This document shows, one piece after another, positions 12,901 to 27,609 of a stretch of DNA of 64,000 nt. The notes under the pieces were generated by a model. It did not search any database. It was given only the letters and a program-made list of their open reading frames with translations, and was not told where the DNA came from. The position numbers were made by a program, and so were the translations under genes. Within the stretch, counting starts at the first letter, position 1. Each line of letters starts with the position of its first letter. Location of the stretch: assembly GCA_013398955.1 (NCBI GenBank), contig VWPU01012281.1, positions 107,292-171,291 of the forward strand, in the 5' to 3' direction. This DNA comes from Callaeas wilsoni. Lineage: Eukaryota; Chordata; Aves; Passeriformes; Callaeidae.

Positions 12901-15900
12901 GGCAGCAAGTCGTTGTAGAGCAGTTGACAAAAGTAAAACCATTTGTCCTTACAGTGTGGAAGGATAGAGTGTGTCCAACCAAAATGCAAGCTCCCTTCAA
13001 ACAGATGTGTTGGGTGAAGCTAGGAGGGGGAAGGATGGCACAGGGACAGTGGCAGAGCTAAGAGGAGACCAGCCTTGCTGGCCACTGCCTGCAAGGTTAC
13101 AGCCCCGTTCACTGGGAGGTACAGTTTTGGCAATAAATGCTTAGTGTGCAGGTGGGCATTATTTTATATCTAGTGTAATTTGAAAGCAGTCAGGATCTTA
13201 AAAGCCCTCAAAAGCAGTGATACTGAGCAATTGGCACTGCTGCCAGCATTGATAGAAACACAGATTTGAGCTGGCAGAAACACAAAACTGTGCTTTAAAA
13301 AATATGTTTGACATTGGAAAATGAAGAGTTTGCCACAGTTGTCCTACTGGATCAGGTAAGAACTCATCTGGAAACACTGGACACAGGTGACTGCTGCAGT
13401 CCAGTTTCTGGACACCAGCACTGTCTGTAACAGAAGTGGTTCTGATTTTTGCTTGTTTAGCAGCTCTCAGTTTTGCTTGCAGGAAAATAAAATAAACAAG
13501 ATTCCTTCTCCAACCCAGGCAGTGAGCTATTCCACATACATCTGTCAAAAAAACCTGCTGTAGCAAGGGATTGGGTTGGGCTTGCACAGGGTTTCTGTTT
13601 CTTAGGCCATGGAGGATGTTGCTGAAATTCTCAGCACTGAAAGCTCTTTGATTTCAGTGGTAGCAGAGAGTGTGGCAGGGGGCACTCTACTCTGTTCCCT
13701 GTCAAGGGCAGGGGAGGGGAGGGAGCCGTTTGAAGGTGGGTGGCAGATGGTACCGGTGCAGTTAAGAAAAATAATAAAAGTAGGGACAAAATTACTTCCC
13801 TGCATATGAGTATTTTATAATGCCTGAGATGAGCAAGAACACGGGTACTCTTAGGGCTTTGAGACACAAGGAACTCGCCATTATCCATCCTGCTTTTCTA
13901 TGCATTAAGGCTTTTAAAAATACCACTTTCGTCCTCTTCCCACTCCTTGCAGAAACAGTGCCCCTTTATTCCTTGTAGAATAAATATACAATTCTTTTTG
14001 CAAACTGCACAATCTCTCTTTCACCTTACTAAATTGAAATCCAAAATTTCAGCCTGACTTCCCTGAAGAGGTGGTGATGCTTAGTGCAAGGCAGTTTATT
14101 TCATCTGATGACTTATTATCATCACTTGTTTTCCTCCTTTATCTCAAAGTGGTTGTTAGTCAGTGCATCCATACATCCCTAGTTAGCATGAAAACTCAAG
14201 TCTCTCTGTTTAGCAGCACAAGCTTTACTAAGACTGTTCCTAGGCTGCATTTTGAAGAACTGGCCACATCATTGGTTTTCTGTCCTGACCAGCTTGATAT
14301 TTATGTTGAGTATAGCCTGAATAGAGGCAAAAAGTTTGTAGTACGTGTGCTTGGAACAGCTCTGCAGGGACATCCAGGAGAGGAGGAAAAGACTGGGGTG
14401 GAAATGAAAGATCCTAAATGTAGACCAGCGCAGTTTTGGGTGTAGACTCCAGTTCTGAGAGGGAAAGAGAAGGGAGTTGAAGCCTGGGAGAGGTGATGCT
14501 GTATTTCTGATCTGGATGAAGACATCCAGAACATGGCTATTTTCATGCTGTACCTGTGCTCTTTCCTGCCACCTTCAGTACGATCAACTACTCGGGTGGT
14601 GTTAGTCTCGTGTGCATGTGTAAAAATACAGTATCTTCCCTCTAGTGTTAAGAAACAACAAAAAAAGTTACTCTGTGGTAGGAAAAAATGGATTCCAGAG
14701 TGCGTGACTGGAGCTCAGTAGAGCTCAGTGAAGTATAACCCTCCCCTCTTCTTGGGGGAAAGCTGAGCAGTAGCAATAGGATGACTTGATTAAGACAATG
14801 TGCGACAGAATTAGGAACAGGAATCAGGAATTTAGTACTTAAGACTTTGGCTTTCTGACAAGATCATCTGTCTGTCATCAACAGAATGGAAACATATGAG
14901 TCGTGGCTTTGTCTTTAGAAAGAAGAGATTAAATCCAAGTGGGTTATTTCAGTTTGGTCTGAAAGGCTCAGTGGCAGGTGCAAACTTTCTGCTTCCTGTC
15001 ATCCAGCTCTTAATTGCAAAATGTCTTTGCTGTTTGGTGTAGCATTCTGAATTGCCATGATGTTGTGCTACAGCAGGATGACACAAGCATTGCTCTGTTG
15101 CTGTCTGGTACCAGCCTTGCTGGTGGGCAGAAAATGAAGCACTGACTCCTTGGTATTACTGCCAACAAGGTGTCTTGGAGCACAAGGCTGCCGGAGCGAG
15201 GTGCCCACTCCTGCCTGTCCCTGCTGGCTGCTCGGGATCCCTCTCTGTTTCTAATCTGGAGTGCACAGTGAGGCTGGGCTCAGCTCCACATGAGTCAGGT
15301 TTTAGCACTGAGGCAGCTTGTTTGAAGGGAAAGGGAGGTACCACAATCAGCAGCAAGAGTCCTGACTCCATGCCCTGCTCCAGTGTAAGCTGGTGAAACT
15401 TTTTTGGCTTCAGGAAAGCTTTGGACTGGTTGGACTCAGGGGTCTGCAAGGATGCTGCTGTTGCTTTTGGCATGTGGCTACAAAGGAAAGGGTGGAGAAA
15501 AGCAGTGACAGAATGAGTGAGAAGAAAGGGGCAGGAATAGAAATTGAATCCAGCTCCATATTCTACATGGGAAAATTAACATTTCTTTTAAGCCAGCAAG
15601 ATGGCAGAGCCTGGCTGCATAGAGATAAGTGTGTACAGCAGCTGCCCAGTGGGGTCTTACAGGTTGACAGTGTTTAGCATGATGCATTTAACAATTTCAT
15701 AGTCAACTTTTCTCAGTGATGTGACATAAGGTGAAAAAATCTGCAAGAGGAAGATGAGGTGCATGTGCTGAATCCTATGAGAAATAGCTTCTCCACTCTG
15801 TGGCCTAATGAATGCCTGGGTGAAAGAAGAGGTGAAGCAAGCATGTGTGAAGGACAGGGAGCTCACATCACCTCTGTCTGGGGAAGTGACAAGAGGTTTA

Positions 15901-18900
15901 ATGAGAGTACCCTGACAACAGACTGTGCTGTGCTGCATGTTCAGGCAGATCAATGCTGTCCTGAGGTGGCTGCTCAGAGTTTGTATGTCTTAATGAGGCC
16001 CACCCCATTGTTTGCAGTGGTGAAGCCAGCTTGGTTATTCCTGCCTTCTTGGCTGTTTGTCACTGCATGGTAACTGGAACACTGGTATGGTCTAGCTTAA
16101 AGTGAACTTCTTCTTTTGTGGGGAAAGGCAAGAGTTGTTATTGATGGTATCTGTAACATCTGGGAAAAGGGGTTTTGTCTTGAGCCTCAGGTGGTTCTGA
16201 ATTTCTGCATAGAGATGGGAAGGAGGAGCCAGAGGGTGGATCCAACAGGATTAAGGTTCATGTTTGAGCCCTGTTCACCACCCAGTCTCACGTTCTGAAT
16301 TTGGCTTGGGAAGTGAGGATGGCTGAGATGATTGGCTAAGAGAGACCCAGTCTGGTAAGAGAATGCTTAAAATTTGACTCAATGTAGCTAGTAATAAAAA
16401 AAGTCTGACAGGTCTGTGAAAGCTGTTTACTAATGCATCCTAGGAGAAGGTACTGGGAAAGGTCTGCCTCATTTAAGCTGAAGGGAAATGTGAGCATAAG
16501 AATGTACAGTCTAGTCCTCAACAAATGGAGGCTGTAAATGAGAAGAATGACTTCTCCCATCAGAGTGAGGTTGTGAAGCATCTTTCCCATAGGAACAGGG
16601 GACAGAAAAAACGAATTGTCTAGGACATTACAGGGCATGAGTACCAGCAGTAGCACAGACTGGACTTCAAAACACAGAACATCCCTTCTGAGCCACACCC
16701 CAGGTCCTGTATTTTTTAATTTTTCATGCTAAGCTCGCAGCCTAGTGAAAAGTGGTGAGACATAAGCATTGCTGCTACACTCAGGTCATTCACCAAGGAG
16801 CAGAATGAGACCACTTTGAGCAAAGTCCAAGAATTTAGCATGGAAGCTTTGAAAAGGAAGAAATGTTTAATAATAATCTGTAGTTTAAACCTGTTTTATC
16901 ACCACTGGCTTGCTGTGTAAGGAAATTTCAAGATGAACTATCTGCTCTAAGTACAAATAAGTATATTTTGCATGTACTTTTTTTATAGAACTGCAGGGCA
17001 GTATTGACAAGCTGAAGTTGGTCTGGGCAGAGGAAATGAACCATCAAATCTCAGCAGAGAGTATGAAGACTATAATGCTGACTGTTGAGAGCAGTACAGA
17101 ATCCCTCTTGAGTACCAGGGGAGAATGATGATGAGATATTTTCACAGGGTGGATATGCAAAACAAAAATAAAGCACAGTAAAACACTGGCAGGAATACCT
17201 TGGTCTCAGGAATCATCTTCATGTCTTCTGGGATTCTCCTAAGTTAAACAGCTGATGCTTTAGAAAACTGACCTGCATTATTTCATGGATGTCTCTCACA
17301 AGCTTTTATTAACATCCTTTTAGGAGAATGTTCTGATTTTCCGCAATTAAACAAAAATAAGTAACTTTTTAACATTCTGTGACTGAAGCCATAAGCTGTA
17401 TTAAATTACTGTGTGCACAGAGACAGATACCATCCAGAGAAATGGATTTGGCCAAAATAAGATAACTATGAAGAATGGAGTGACTTGCTGCCTTCAACAG
17501 ATTAGCAGCCAAACTGTTTGAGAAAGGAAAAGACCAAATGGTAGGTTTTGCTTTGACATTTTTAATAGCAGTACTTTTTCTCAGTGTCTATTCCATCTCA
17601 ACTCTTCTGACTTTTCTTTCAAATTGTTTCCAATAGCCTTTACATATGAAAACGTCTTGTATGGTCTTGTTGCTCTTTAACAATGGGTACCCTGTAAAAG
17701 AGACTTGTCAGTCTGGTGCTCTCTGGTGCAGTTGTTAGAGCTGAAAATGTTGCACCACGTTTCTGTAGCTGACAGTCCGGGTGTTTCCCTGAGTCAAAGG
17801 CTCCCTCTGTGTTGTTACTCTGCGCAGAGCTAAAACCACTGCTCAGCAAAGTCTAGCAGTGTTCTTCCATTGCAGGGCCTGCCTGTGTACATAATCACCA
17901 ATAATCAGCTGCACAGTAGCAGCTTGTTTTCTGCTCTCTGGCTTGTTGGAGATGATATATGAAGTATGAAGAATAATGTGAGATGTTTTTCTTAAGCTAC
18001 CTTAAGCCCACTGTGCTGACAGCAGCAAAACAGAACTTGTTTTGACAAGGAGTTGAGTTAACATGACACAAAAGCTAAACGCAGGAAAGATGAGGATCTC
18101 TTGTCAGATCCTGGTGATTTTTTTTTCCTTTTTTTTTTTCTGTGTTGTGGGTCATTTTCACTCCTGCCTTCCCAGGGTTTATTTTCTGAGCTGTTACCTT
18201 TGCCACAGTCTGAAAGACTCCTTGTCTTTTGGGTTTTTTTCCATTGATCTTTGTTGCTTCCAGCAACAAGAGCGAAGATTTATTTTGAGACTTATGGATC
18301 ATTACAATATTGGTAGTGTTGCATCTTCATGTGGTTGTGACATGTCATTGTGAGTTGTTGCTTCCAAGGAGACAGATTCAGCTCGACAGGAGGAAGACAG
18401 TGTCATATTTCATGACATGTTTCTCTGCACCATGGGGCATATATGAGGAGTGAGGACCCCAACACAGATGGCTTAAGCCTGTAATCCTTTTATGTCTTCT
18501 CTCAGGCAAGCATGGGGATGTCAGACCATCTTCAGGGCATGGATCAGACAGGACTTTCTGTTTCTGTAACCATCAAGGGGCAGTTGCTACCCCAGTAGGT
18601 CATTGAACCAGCTCATTCTGCCGCAGTCTGAAGGATGGATTGCTTGAGGTCTGGCATTATTCATGCTGGGATGGGTATGAATAAATCTTGTGCTCCAGTG
18701 TGTAAACTGTTTGCATAGCAGAGGTTGGAAAGGTGGTGTTGTCCCCCCTCTCCCCTACAATGTTGCATGAAGGCTTTGCATTACCCTGAAGGTGGAAATA
18801 TTTGAGCTTACAAGAATCGAGGTGCTGAAGGTGAATGGATTCTGACAGTCGGTGACAAATAGCAGGAATGCTTTTCCGTGGATCCCCTGTACTGGGGGAT

Positions 18901-21900
18901 CCTGTGTGTACATACTGGGGTTTCTCTGGGCTTGCCCAAGTTATCTTGGTTGGGGGAGGGGGTCCATGTGCTCAGGTACCTCCCCAGCATGATGCCAGGA
19001 GGTTGAGATGGTCTGCACCCAGTAGCCAGGGTTGCAAAGCCAATTATAAAGTTTCTGTTCCATAGTTTAGATTTATTGAGTTAATCCTGCTGCTGGATAT
19101 TTATTAATTTTTTGTCTGTGGGTATTTTCTGCTAGGTTCTCTCCTCTGGGTAATGGGCTTTTGCCAGTGGTCCATAGGAGCTGACCTCAACAGGAAAGGA
19201 CCTTTCTGGTGTTGTCAGAAGGCAAAGGTGGCTTGAAAACTGCTCACCTGTAGAAGTGTGCTACCCTTCCTCCCTCAGTACTTGTTCAGCTTTCGCCAGT
19301 CACCAGCTGCCATAACTGAAAATCAGTCTTCCCTGGTGCCATGGGGTTTGGATGACAGTCCAGTTCCCAGAATCACAAATGGCTCTTCTGTCAGTACTGG
19401 GAACCCATCTCCAGGGCTGCACGAGCCAAGGAGGGTTTGTTTCCTGCCAGGCCATCCTGACCAGATTGCAGTGAGCTGAGCTAGGAAAGTGCCTCCATCT
19501 GTTGCATCTCTTCTCAAACTGCTGGTCCTCAAACACAATATTGAGTGGTAAATGTTGGTAAAACACTCTGGGATTGTGAGCTGGGAGCAGCACTGAGGTT
19601 TATTAGAAGCCTGTAGAATACTTTGACCTTCATAATGCTGTGCCTCTTTCTGCTTTTACTGAAAGTGGCTGCAGAGCTCCCACTGACCTCAGCTGGGCAA
19701 GACAGAGCCAGAAAGTGCAACACTTGCCTTGCTGCCTTGCCCAAAGTGGTGTCAACAGCCTGGTTCTAGCAGGTAGATAAAGGAGGAATCCCATAATATG
19801 CAGAAAAAAAATGATTAATAAGCTTCATAATGTGTTATTATCATGACGAGCTGTTTGGGTTTTGCCTTTGTGCGTCCATGTGCAGGTGCTCTTTTATGTC
19901 CTTCTCTCCCTCCCCAGCCGAGGTAGCACAGACAGAGACATGTTTCTCACATCTGCAGAAGCTTTGGGCTTAACTTTGGTGTCTAATGCAGAAGTGGGGG
20001 ACTGAGGGCCATGACAGTCTTGCTCTGGGCTTTGCATGAGCACACAGATAGGCCTGGATGAAAGGAAACATCTTCACTATAATAGAGATCACACCAGCAA
20101 CCACTTCTGAATGTCAGAGGAGCAGCTAATAGTACAAGAATTGCTAAAGCTACAGTAGCATCTTTTCTGAAGGTGTAGTGGGAGGTGAATGCTCCCAGCA
20201 GAGGTGCAATGGACCTGAATCATCTGCGGTGGGTGATCTGTTGAATGGAGCTCTCTGTGTGTGCTGAGGAGCTGGATCTTCTCCGTGGTTTTCTAAAGGA
20301 CTGTTGTGGCCATCGGTGGCCAGCATGATCTTACTGCTGCAGTGTCCACACCAGCTCGATGCTCCATCTGTGCAGAAGCCAGGTGATAAGACAGGATGCT
20401 CTGGCCAGGGACTTTGCCCCTGTCAGAATCACTCCAGTTGCCCTGGGCATTTTCCCGTAGCGCCTGTGTGCAAGAATGCAGGTGCTGAGTTGCATTTCCA
20501 GCCTTGCTGAAAGCTACTAGCTGCACACTGGAGTTTGACACTGTAATAATAGATTTCTTTTGTCAGATGAAATTAATCTTGGATTATCTGCTTCACCAAT
20601 CCAAATACAGGCTCCTACATTAGCATCCACTTTCCTTAGGCTTGAATCTTTCAGGAAATAGATGCAAATTGGAAAACCTACGTTAAGTTAACTGAGGTTG
20701 TAAATCCCGGCCACATCACACGTGAGCCTGGGAGGTAGAGAATAGCTTTCAAACCATTTCCCACAAATTGAGAGTGAGTGCTGCACTCTCATACATTTTA
20801 TTAAAGCTGTGGTGAGAAACAGGCTTGCCAATACAGTGCCCCTGTGCTTGAAGCAACCACTCCCATTTAGAGAACAAAAAATGCTGTCATCTACCTCCAG
20901 GCAGTGGCACCAGATTAACGTCTGCCCTCTGAATTAACACACCAAACTTTGTAAGGAGTCACTTGGAGCTCAGCGTACCTGACACGAGCTTGCTGTGTCA
21001 AGAACTCTACAGGGAATCGAGGAGCACTTTGCTCTACCTCTCCTTATCCCTGCCCCCATTGCCTGTAAAAGATGGCTTTTAATTGCCTGTAAAATTTGGC
21101 TGGTTGGTGAATCCACAGGGAGAAGGTGTGAGTGGTGTCAGCACTTCGTGTTGCAGTGCAGAAGTGTCTGAGCTACTGAAGAATCTTTCACAACTGGAAG
21201 CAGGATTGCCAAGGTGAAATCTTTGAGGCCTGGACCGTTTGGATGTGGAATGAGCTGGCATAGCTTTCTGGATCAGCTGAGATAGTCTGTCCTTTTGCTC
21301 TGCTGTGGATGTTTAACCCCATTGTCTCTGCACTGCATCATTGCTGAGTGTCAGATGCATCCCAGTTGCCTGAGATTTAATTTCAGGACGTGCTTATGTT
21401 AGGTTGGTTGGGGGTTTTTCCCTTTTTGTAGTTCAGATGACATCCTTTCAACTGAAGCCTTAGAAGCTCCAGAACAGTAGTCCAAGTGTGATTTAAAAAC
21501 ATGCTAGGAGTGGAAATGCAATTAAGGTACCTTAACCTCCTTTACTCTGCCTTGCAGCAATGCAAAGGAAAACAATTTGGTTTTAAAGGTTATTGTAATC
21601 TAGAGCTTTAAACTCTAACATGCCTTAATCATTACTGAGTGGTTATTGAAGTTTATCTTCATCACAGTCATAAACAACTGCTAAGTAAAACATGCCTTTT
21701 ACATTTTTATTAGACAAATAGCACAATAATAATGGTCATTGTGGCCATTTTGTGAAAGACTGAGGCTTAGCAAATGAAATAATATGAAGTCTCAGCTGTT
21801 GATATTAAATGGAGATAGTCATACCAAGCACAGGTACTATGCTCCTTACCTTTTTTAGCTTCATCTGAAGAAGGAAAATTGTTACATTGTGAGGTATATT

Positions 21901-24900
21901 TCAGTACAAACATGTTTTGGCCCTGTTTCAGGAGCTCCCACTCCTGCTGTGGTCAATGCTCCTGCTCACACATTTAATATGAAGACTGACATACATGTTT
22001 TTCTAGCATGAGAGCTGGGTCTATATTCTCAAAGCTGCACTTTCCTTCTGTTTTAAGCACAGAGTTGAAGGACCAAGGAAAGGTTTTTGTAAGGTGTGCA
22101 GGAAGGCTGATTTGCTTGTCCCACATGGGGCTGCACCTGGGTAGCTGCTGCCAGCCTGTCCTCACCTGGTAGCAGATCTACCACCAATTTGCCAATACGA
22201 TTTGTAGGTTGTACAGGATCATACAGAAGAAAATGCCTCTTAAGTTGATTTATCTTAATGAGGTGGAGAGCTTGGAGTGCATAGTTTTTCCTTTTTTGTA
22301 AAGATCTTGCAAGACAAAGAAGTACCTGCTATCTTTTTCTGAGGACAAGGTTTTTAATTTTTGGTTTAGTAATGTGAAATTCTTCATATGACCTGAAGGC
22401 TTTTATCTCTCTGTGCCTTCACTATAATAGATCTTCCTGTGAGCCAGAGGATGAGGATTTCAAAACCTGTCACTGTTGGTCTCGCCCGTTATTTGTGGTG
22501 TGAGGAAAGCTGACTCTATTGCATGCTTGGAAATTTTCCACCTTTGCAGGATGGGAAGGACAGAATCCCATGTGGATCTGTGCTGCTGCAAAGCCTTGTG
22601 CTGGCTGTGTGTGAGCTGTGGTTGTACACCTGCAGCTTGGCCGTGCTGGGCAGGGGTTCACTGCACATGGCCCTGCTTAGCAGGTGCACAGTTTTGTTAG
22701 TGCCTGATCTGACACTTCATTTGGAAAGCGTTCGCTGTCCTCTCCTGACAGCGTTCTGCGATCCATATTTTTTTATGGCTGGTATAATCTGAAAATCAAG
22801 TGCTTCTGGCAGTTTTCATAGCTCCATATAGTACTCTGTAGTCATCTGAGCAACTGCCATTTGTCTTTAATCTGTCCAGATCCAATTATTTTAAGTGTCC
22901 ACAGGTGAAGCGTTAGAGACCATGTGTTCTTTCTGTTTAAAAAAGGAAATTCTTTATCTGTCATGGCTGGAGGTGGGAGCTCAGTTCCTGGTCATCCTGT
23001 GGCATGTGATGTGACAAGCACTTCTCTTTGCCTTGGTTCTCTCATATGTGCAGTAATACTCCACCATTCCTCCATTTATAACAGGGCTGGAAGTCTACAA
23101 TGTGCTTAAGGTGACCAGGAGAGATTCACATCTGACCTCTGTCATTAGTTTGGTTCTAGTGGAGAACAAAAGTTTATTTGGTATTATCTTCATGGTGAAA
23201 GTAAAAGCAGTGATACTGAAGTCTTCTGTAGCAGGTATGGTCTGGGTAGGAACAGTTAATAAAGGTGAGGAAAACTGGAACAAATAAAATTTTTATGTTT
23301 GTCGCTCAGTGTTTCTCAAATGATTCGTGTTGGCAACACAATCTAAAGGAATGAAATTAATAAAGTCCAAACTCTGTTCTTACTCTTGCCGTGCAGGAGC
23401 ACAGAGGTAATAATGGTAGTGGTGTTACATTGGTATAATTGCATTGCATGTTTGTTTTAAGAGGCTGGCAAAGAGCTCTTGGCTGTAAAGGGTTAGGATG
23501 TTCAAGGAATGCAAGAGCAAGATTCCTTTTGCCTGAAGTCGTAGCTGCATGTTCAGCACCTCTCTAATCCTCTTCTCTTCCCGGGACTGTGTTTCTTGAC
23601 CTCCTTGGGGTATTCTGATCCACAAGTAGAAACCCCAAATCTATTACTTGGCCATAACTGCCTGTGGGGGATACACCTGTCAGAAAACCCTGGCACTTCT
23701 CTATGGAAACAGGGCAATGTCTGGAGAGAGACACAGGAACTGGACTTTTTGGCTTGAGTGTCCCCACCATGAGTTGCTGCTTTTGCTTGGCTGATAGAGA
23801 ATTTCTCCTCTCTGAAATTTCTGAGGCAGCAGAAGTTATTATCCTCTCTTTAGCAGCTCCTTGGTGATACTTACAGAAAAAACCTTGTGGTCTCAGCTGT
23901 AAACCAGGTAGCTACTGCTGCGTGGGGGTAAATAGCCTACCAAATTTGTCAGTGATTGTCCCCTCAGTCACTGGCAGTCACCTCTCAGCCAGAGAGCTGA
24001 ACTGAAGCCATGGAGACAGAACCATCCCCTTGCTCTGAGACATTTTTGCCGGCTCAGCCTGGGAGCTCAGCAGCAGCAAGGTGGAGAGTAGAGCTTGGCT
24101 GTGTCCTTGGTGCCAGCAGAGCCCTCAGCCAAAGCCCATTAGGTTGCTGGGATGCTCCATAAAGGAAGAGGCAGTGGCTTAGCCGGCCTCTGAAGGGGTG
24201 AGCAGGACCAGGCAGCTGTTTGGCACAGCACCGCTTGTGCTGGCTGCCTGTGAGAGCAGTGAGCCCTGGGTGTGGGCACTGGGCTGGCTCAGGGAGGCAC
24301 CCACCCATCCGGAACACACGGCCCGTTGAGAGTTAATGCCTGCAATTAGACGTGAGCAGCGAGAGTTGAAGGGTTCAGAAGGATGGCAGTGGGTGTGAAA
24401 CACTCTAACATTCCCATTAATTTGAAATGTCTCCTTTCTGGCCAGAAAGAAGTGCCCAGATTTTTTTGTCAATATTAATTTTACACTTGGCACCACAGGA
24501 GAGTGTGAACTGCTGAGTTCACAAAGGGCCCATCTAATAAACAGACAATAGAAAATCAGAAAAGCGAAGATTGAGCTCACTTGCCCAGGCGATGAGAGTA
24601 TAATAACCATGAGGGCTGCAGAGGGCAATGGAAAATTCTGAGCAGTAATGAGGAGTCACAGCAAGTGCCTGTGCCTGGGCTCGCTGGGCACAGGTAGGAG
24701 CCAGGAGAGAAGGTGGGATGGTGCAGCATTGTGTGGGCAGAAGGAAGGCTTGGATCTGGAATGAGAGACAGATGAGGAGGAGGAGATCACGTCACAGGTG
24801 TGCTATAGGAATGGAGGGCTGGATTAGAAAAGCAAATTGTTCCCTTGCAAATGAATCCCAAGCCTGATCGCCATCTGATTTCCTTTAGAAGAGGGTTTGA

Positions 24901-25014
24901 AATTTTAGATGGGCTCCCACGTGCCTGCCTGGTGCCTGTCAGCTCCCCTCTGCCCCTCCCTGTTTGATCAACTCTCCTTTAAATGAACCTTTTCTGTCTC
25001 CCGGTGGCCTGCAG
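3901..25014. other. Long non-coding stretch
   Basis: Twenty-one kilobases of mostly unique sequence. I see no recognisable protein domain, tRNA or young transposon. Small items are an inverted repeat at 10276-10299 and a T-rich tract at 18119-18140. A 46-codon open segment begins near 16988 behind an acceptor-like T tract; I regard it as chance or a decayed repeat. The block at about 24300-24620 contains several TAAT-type motifs and could be regulatory, but only alignment to other birds would show that. Confidence 0.45.
10276..10299. repeat. Short inverted repeat (9-bp arms)
   Basis: AATTAGAGT is followed by a 6-base spacer and its exact complement ACTCTAATT. Taken alone it is a small hairpin that may be chance in this much sequence. 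Confidence 0.6.
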
Positions 25015-25152
25015 GATAGCAGACATCAGGCTTTCAAAGCTGCCGTGGTTAGCCAAGTGAATACTGCAGAAGTAAGAGATGAACTTGACTCCAAGGAGAC
25101 AAACACTGCTGGCTTTCTAATAAACCCAGAGGAAAGGCTCTGGGAACTGGAG
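25015..25152 (+). other. Candidate exon, 46 codons, phase 0 to 0
   Basis: An acceptor (ggtggcctgcag) precedes 25015 and a donor (GGAG then gtaatt) follows 25152. Between them one frame is open for exactly 46 codons and gives a hydrophilic, protein-like sequence that ends ERLWELE. Both boundaries are phase 0, as in the AT-hook gene downstream. I recognise no domain. It could be an upstream exon of that transcript, but it would then be untranslated, because an in-frame stop lies between the 43436 acceptor and the ATG at 43557. It could also be a chance match. Confidence 0.18.
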
Positions 25153-27609
25153 GTAATTTTAAGGAAAACAGGTTGGTTTGTCAAACATGTTTCATTGTTT
25201 TCCTCTACTTTCTAGCAGTCTGCAAAACTAGTTTCTTTTATTCAATCTTGTTGCTAGTACAAGACTTTCCAAAACCAGAACTACTTTATTTCAAACTAAT
25301 CCATGGGCACTCAAAGCGTAGAGGTCCTTGTGCTCCATGCCTTGGCCTCTCCTTTCTTGCTGAGATAGTAGTGTCCAAAGCCGGATAACAGACTGAGGAC
25401 TTCATTTCCTGCTGTGGCTGAGCCGATGTTTCAAAATAGATTGGTTTTTCTGCAGGATTGTTCTTTTAGTTCCCTTCCCTTCTCTTCTTAATGAACACTT
25501 TTCATATCTGTGGAATCTGAATTCTACCTCAATTGAAATGGCACCACCATTATCAAAATTCAAAGCCTGTATCTCAAGCCCCAAGCCACTGAAATCCCTG
25601 GCAAACCTAGCACCTGGTTAATGAATACATCTTGAGGAGCCCAGATATTTTATTTTCATTTCTGTCACAAAGTTAGTGTTTTTGATCTGCCCATTGGAGA
25701 AGCAAGGTGAAAGAGTAAGAACTTGCCTGTCTCTGCATTATCTGCCTGTGACAAGGTGCCAGTGGCTGCTCCGTCTGATCAGCTGTAATATTCAGGACTG
25801 ATTTCTGGATAGAAAGCCACTGATTTTGTTTAAGATCAGAAGAGGGAAAAGAGACACGACTTTCCCAGCAGTTGTGATCCTGTCAGTGAGATGAAAAACA
25901 ATGAAATACATGGCGTGTGAAATCCTTGGAAAGAGAGGAAATCAAAGCCCTGGTAAAGAAAAAGGGGGGAAACAAAGCGTGGTTAGACGAAGGAATAAGG
26001 GGAAACATGTGAAGTGCATGTGTTGGAGAGATGGGGCAAATAGAGTCCTTTGGAAGAATGATGAATTCCCACAGCCTTTGGTGTGAAAAAGGAAAGGCTC
26101 ATGGAGAATTCATAAAATATACTGGGAATGAGGACAGAGATGGGAGACAGGGCAATCTTACGGAGGCGTGGGAGTAGCTGGATGCAGGGGCCTCGGGCAG
26201 CATGAGAGGTCCCTTCTCTCAGGGGTGACACAGCACCAACACTGGAAACCTGCACTTGGGCGAAGGCAGAAGTCTGTAGGAGTGTCCTGGCCAGATGGCA
26301 AAGTAAATCATAGTACTGAGACCTGGGTCCAGTCTCATCTGACACTGCAGTTCCTCAAGTCTGTTCCTTTTCAAGCTCAAGGTGTGTTGCTGAAATCGTC
26401 CAGCCTGCAGTTTGAGATGAACAAAGCCTTCATACAACCTGGAGGTTTTACTGGGTTTTCAGTCAAGCTGAAATACAAGTAAATACTCTTAACTGAAGCC
26501 ATCTTTTGGCACCCAAATTGGCAACACTTATGAGTATAACCAAAAAACATCTGTTTTGAGGTGTGAGTTAAAACCTATTGTGCATCCTTCTGCAGGTGCC
26601 TTGCACTTGGTCTGTGCCCTTCCCCTGCTTGTTCTGTGCAGCCTGGGAGACTCATCCTGGAAGTCTTGGGGTGTGAAGTGAGGACTTGGACCCCAAGCAG
26701 CTGTGTGCTCCTGGGAGGTCAGCAAGGCTGGGGGTGCCACTCATGGCAGAGGAGTACAGTACAGTGAGAGTTTTTACTTTTTAACCTTTTTTCTATCTCA
26801 TTTATGAAATGTCTGCTTGAAGGAACCTGGCTGTGTTTGTGCTATTGGACTGTGCTGCTGTCTGTGCTGATGGTGGCTGTATCTGGGCTGATGGAGGGAT
26901 GGGGAAGGCAAGTAAAGCTCTGTCTGTCATCACAACTTCTGCCCCAACTTGGCACACAAGTTGAAGTCATCTTCCCATCTGCATTTTTTCAGTGAAGTGA
27001 CACCTCTTCTTTCAGCCCTTAATAAACGCAATCTCTGATTTCTCCCTTTTCTTTCATTAAGTGTGTAACCTTTGTCCATTTGTTTTAGCCCCTCGGTGTG
27101 GTGGCTGGCAAAGACCACACCAGGGCCCTGCTGTCTGATGTGATCTCGATCAGGCTGTAAGGGTTGAGGTGAGTGATAATGTGTCTGTTCTGAGATAACC
27201 ACCCGCTTACTAACATGCTTCATTGGGCCAAATGGCTGGACAATTAAATGACTTGAAAACACACCCCTTTTGTGACTGCTGCTGCTCTGTGATGGGGGCA
27301 GCTCGAGGCCTGTTGTAGATCAGTGCTGGGCAGATGCCATATAGTTCCACTGCTAGGTCCTGAGCACAGTGATCACTCTTACATTTGTAATGAGGTCCAC
27401 CCTCCCACACAGGGCACGTGCGAGGGTTTTGTGTAGGAGGATGTGTGGGGGGCTTTATACCCAGCTCTTACCAGGCCTCCTTTCATTCTCAGCACCCACT
27501 GGCTACTTGCTGAGGGTGTTGATAGCACCTTCTTGCTCCCCCACTTCGTCACAGAACATAAAATGCTGGCAAAACAGGTTTCTGATTTGGATCCAGAATC
27601 CAACATTTG
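25153..27609. other. Non-coding stretch, no gene seen
   Basis: Unique sequence with only short unrelated open frames. No repeat or conserved domain was recognised. Confidence 0.45.

Noticed and set aside
13198..13587. 129-codon minus-strand open frame
   Set aside because: Same reasons; the sequence shows no family motif.
14071..14445. 124-codon + strand open frame
   Set aside because: Unrecognisable product, no supporting promoter or splice sites, and a length compatible with chance.
16988..17128. A protein-like 46-codon stretch after a T-rich acceptor
   Set aside because: It ends in two consecutive stops, has no matching donor or partner exon, and may be part of an old repeat.
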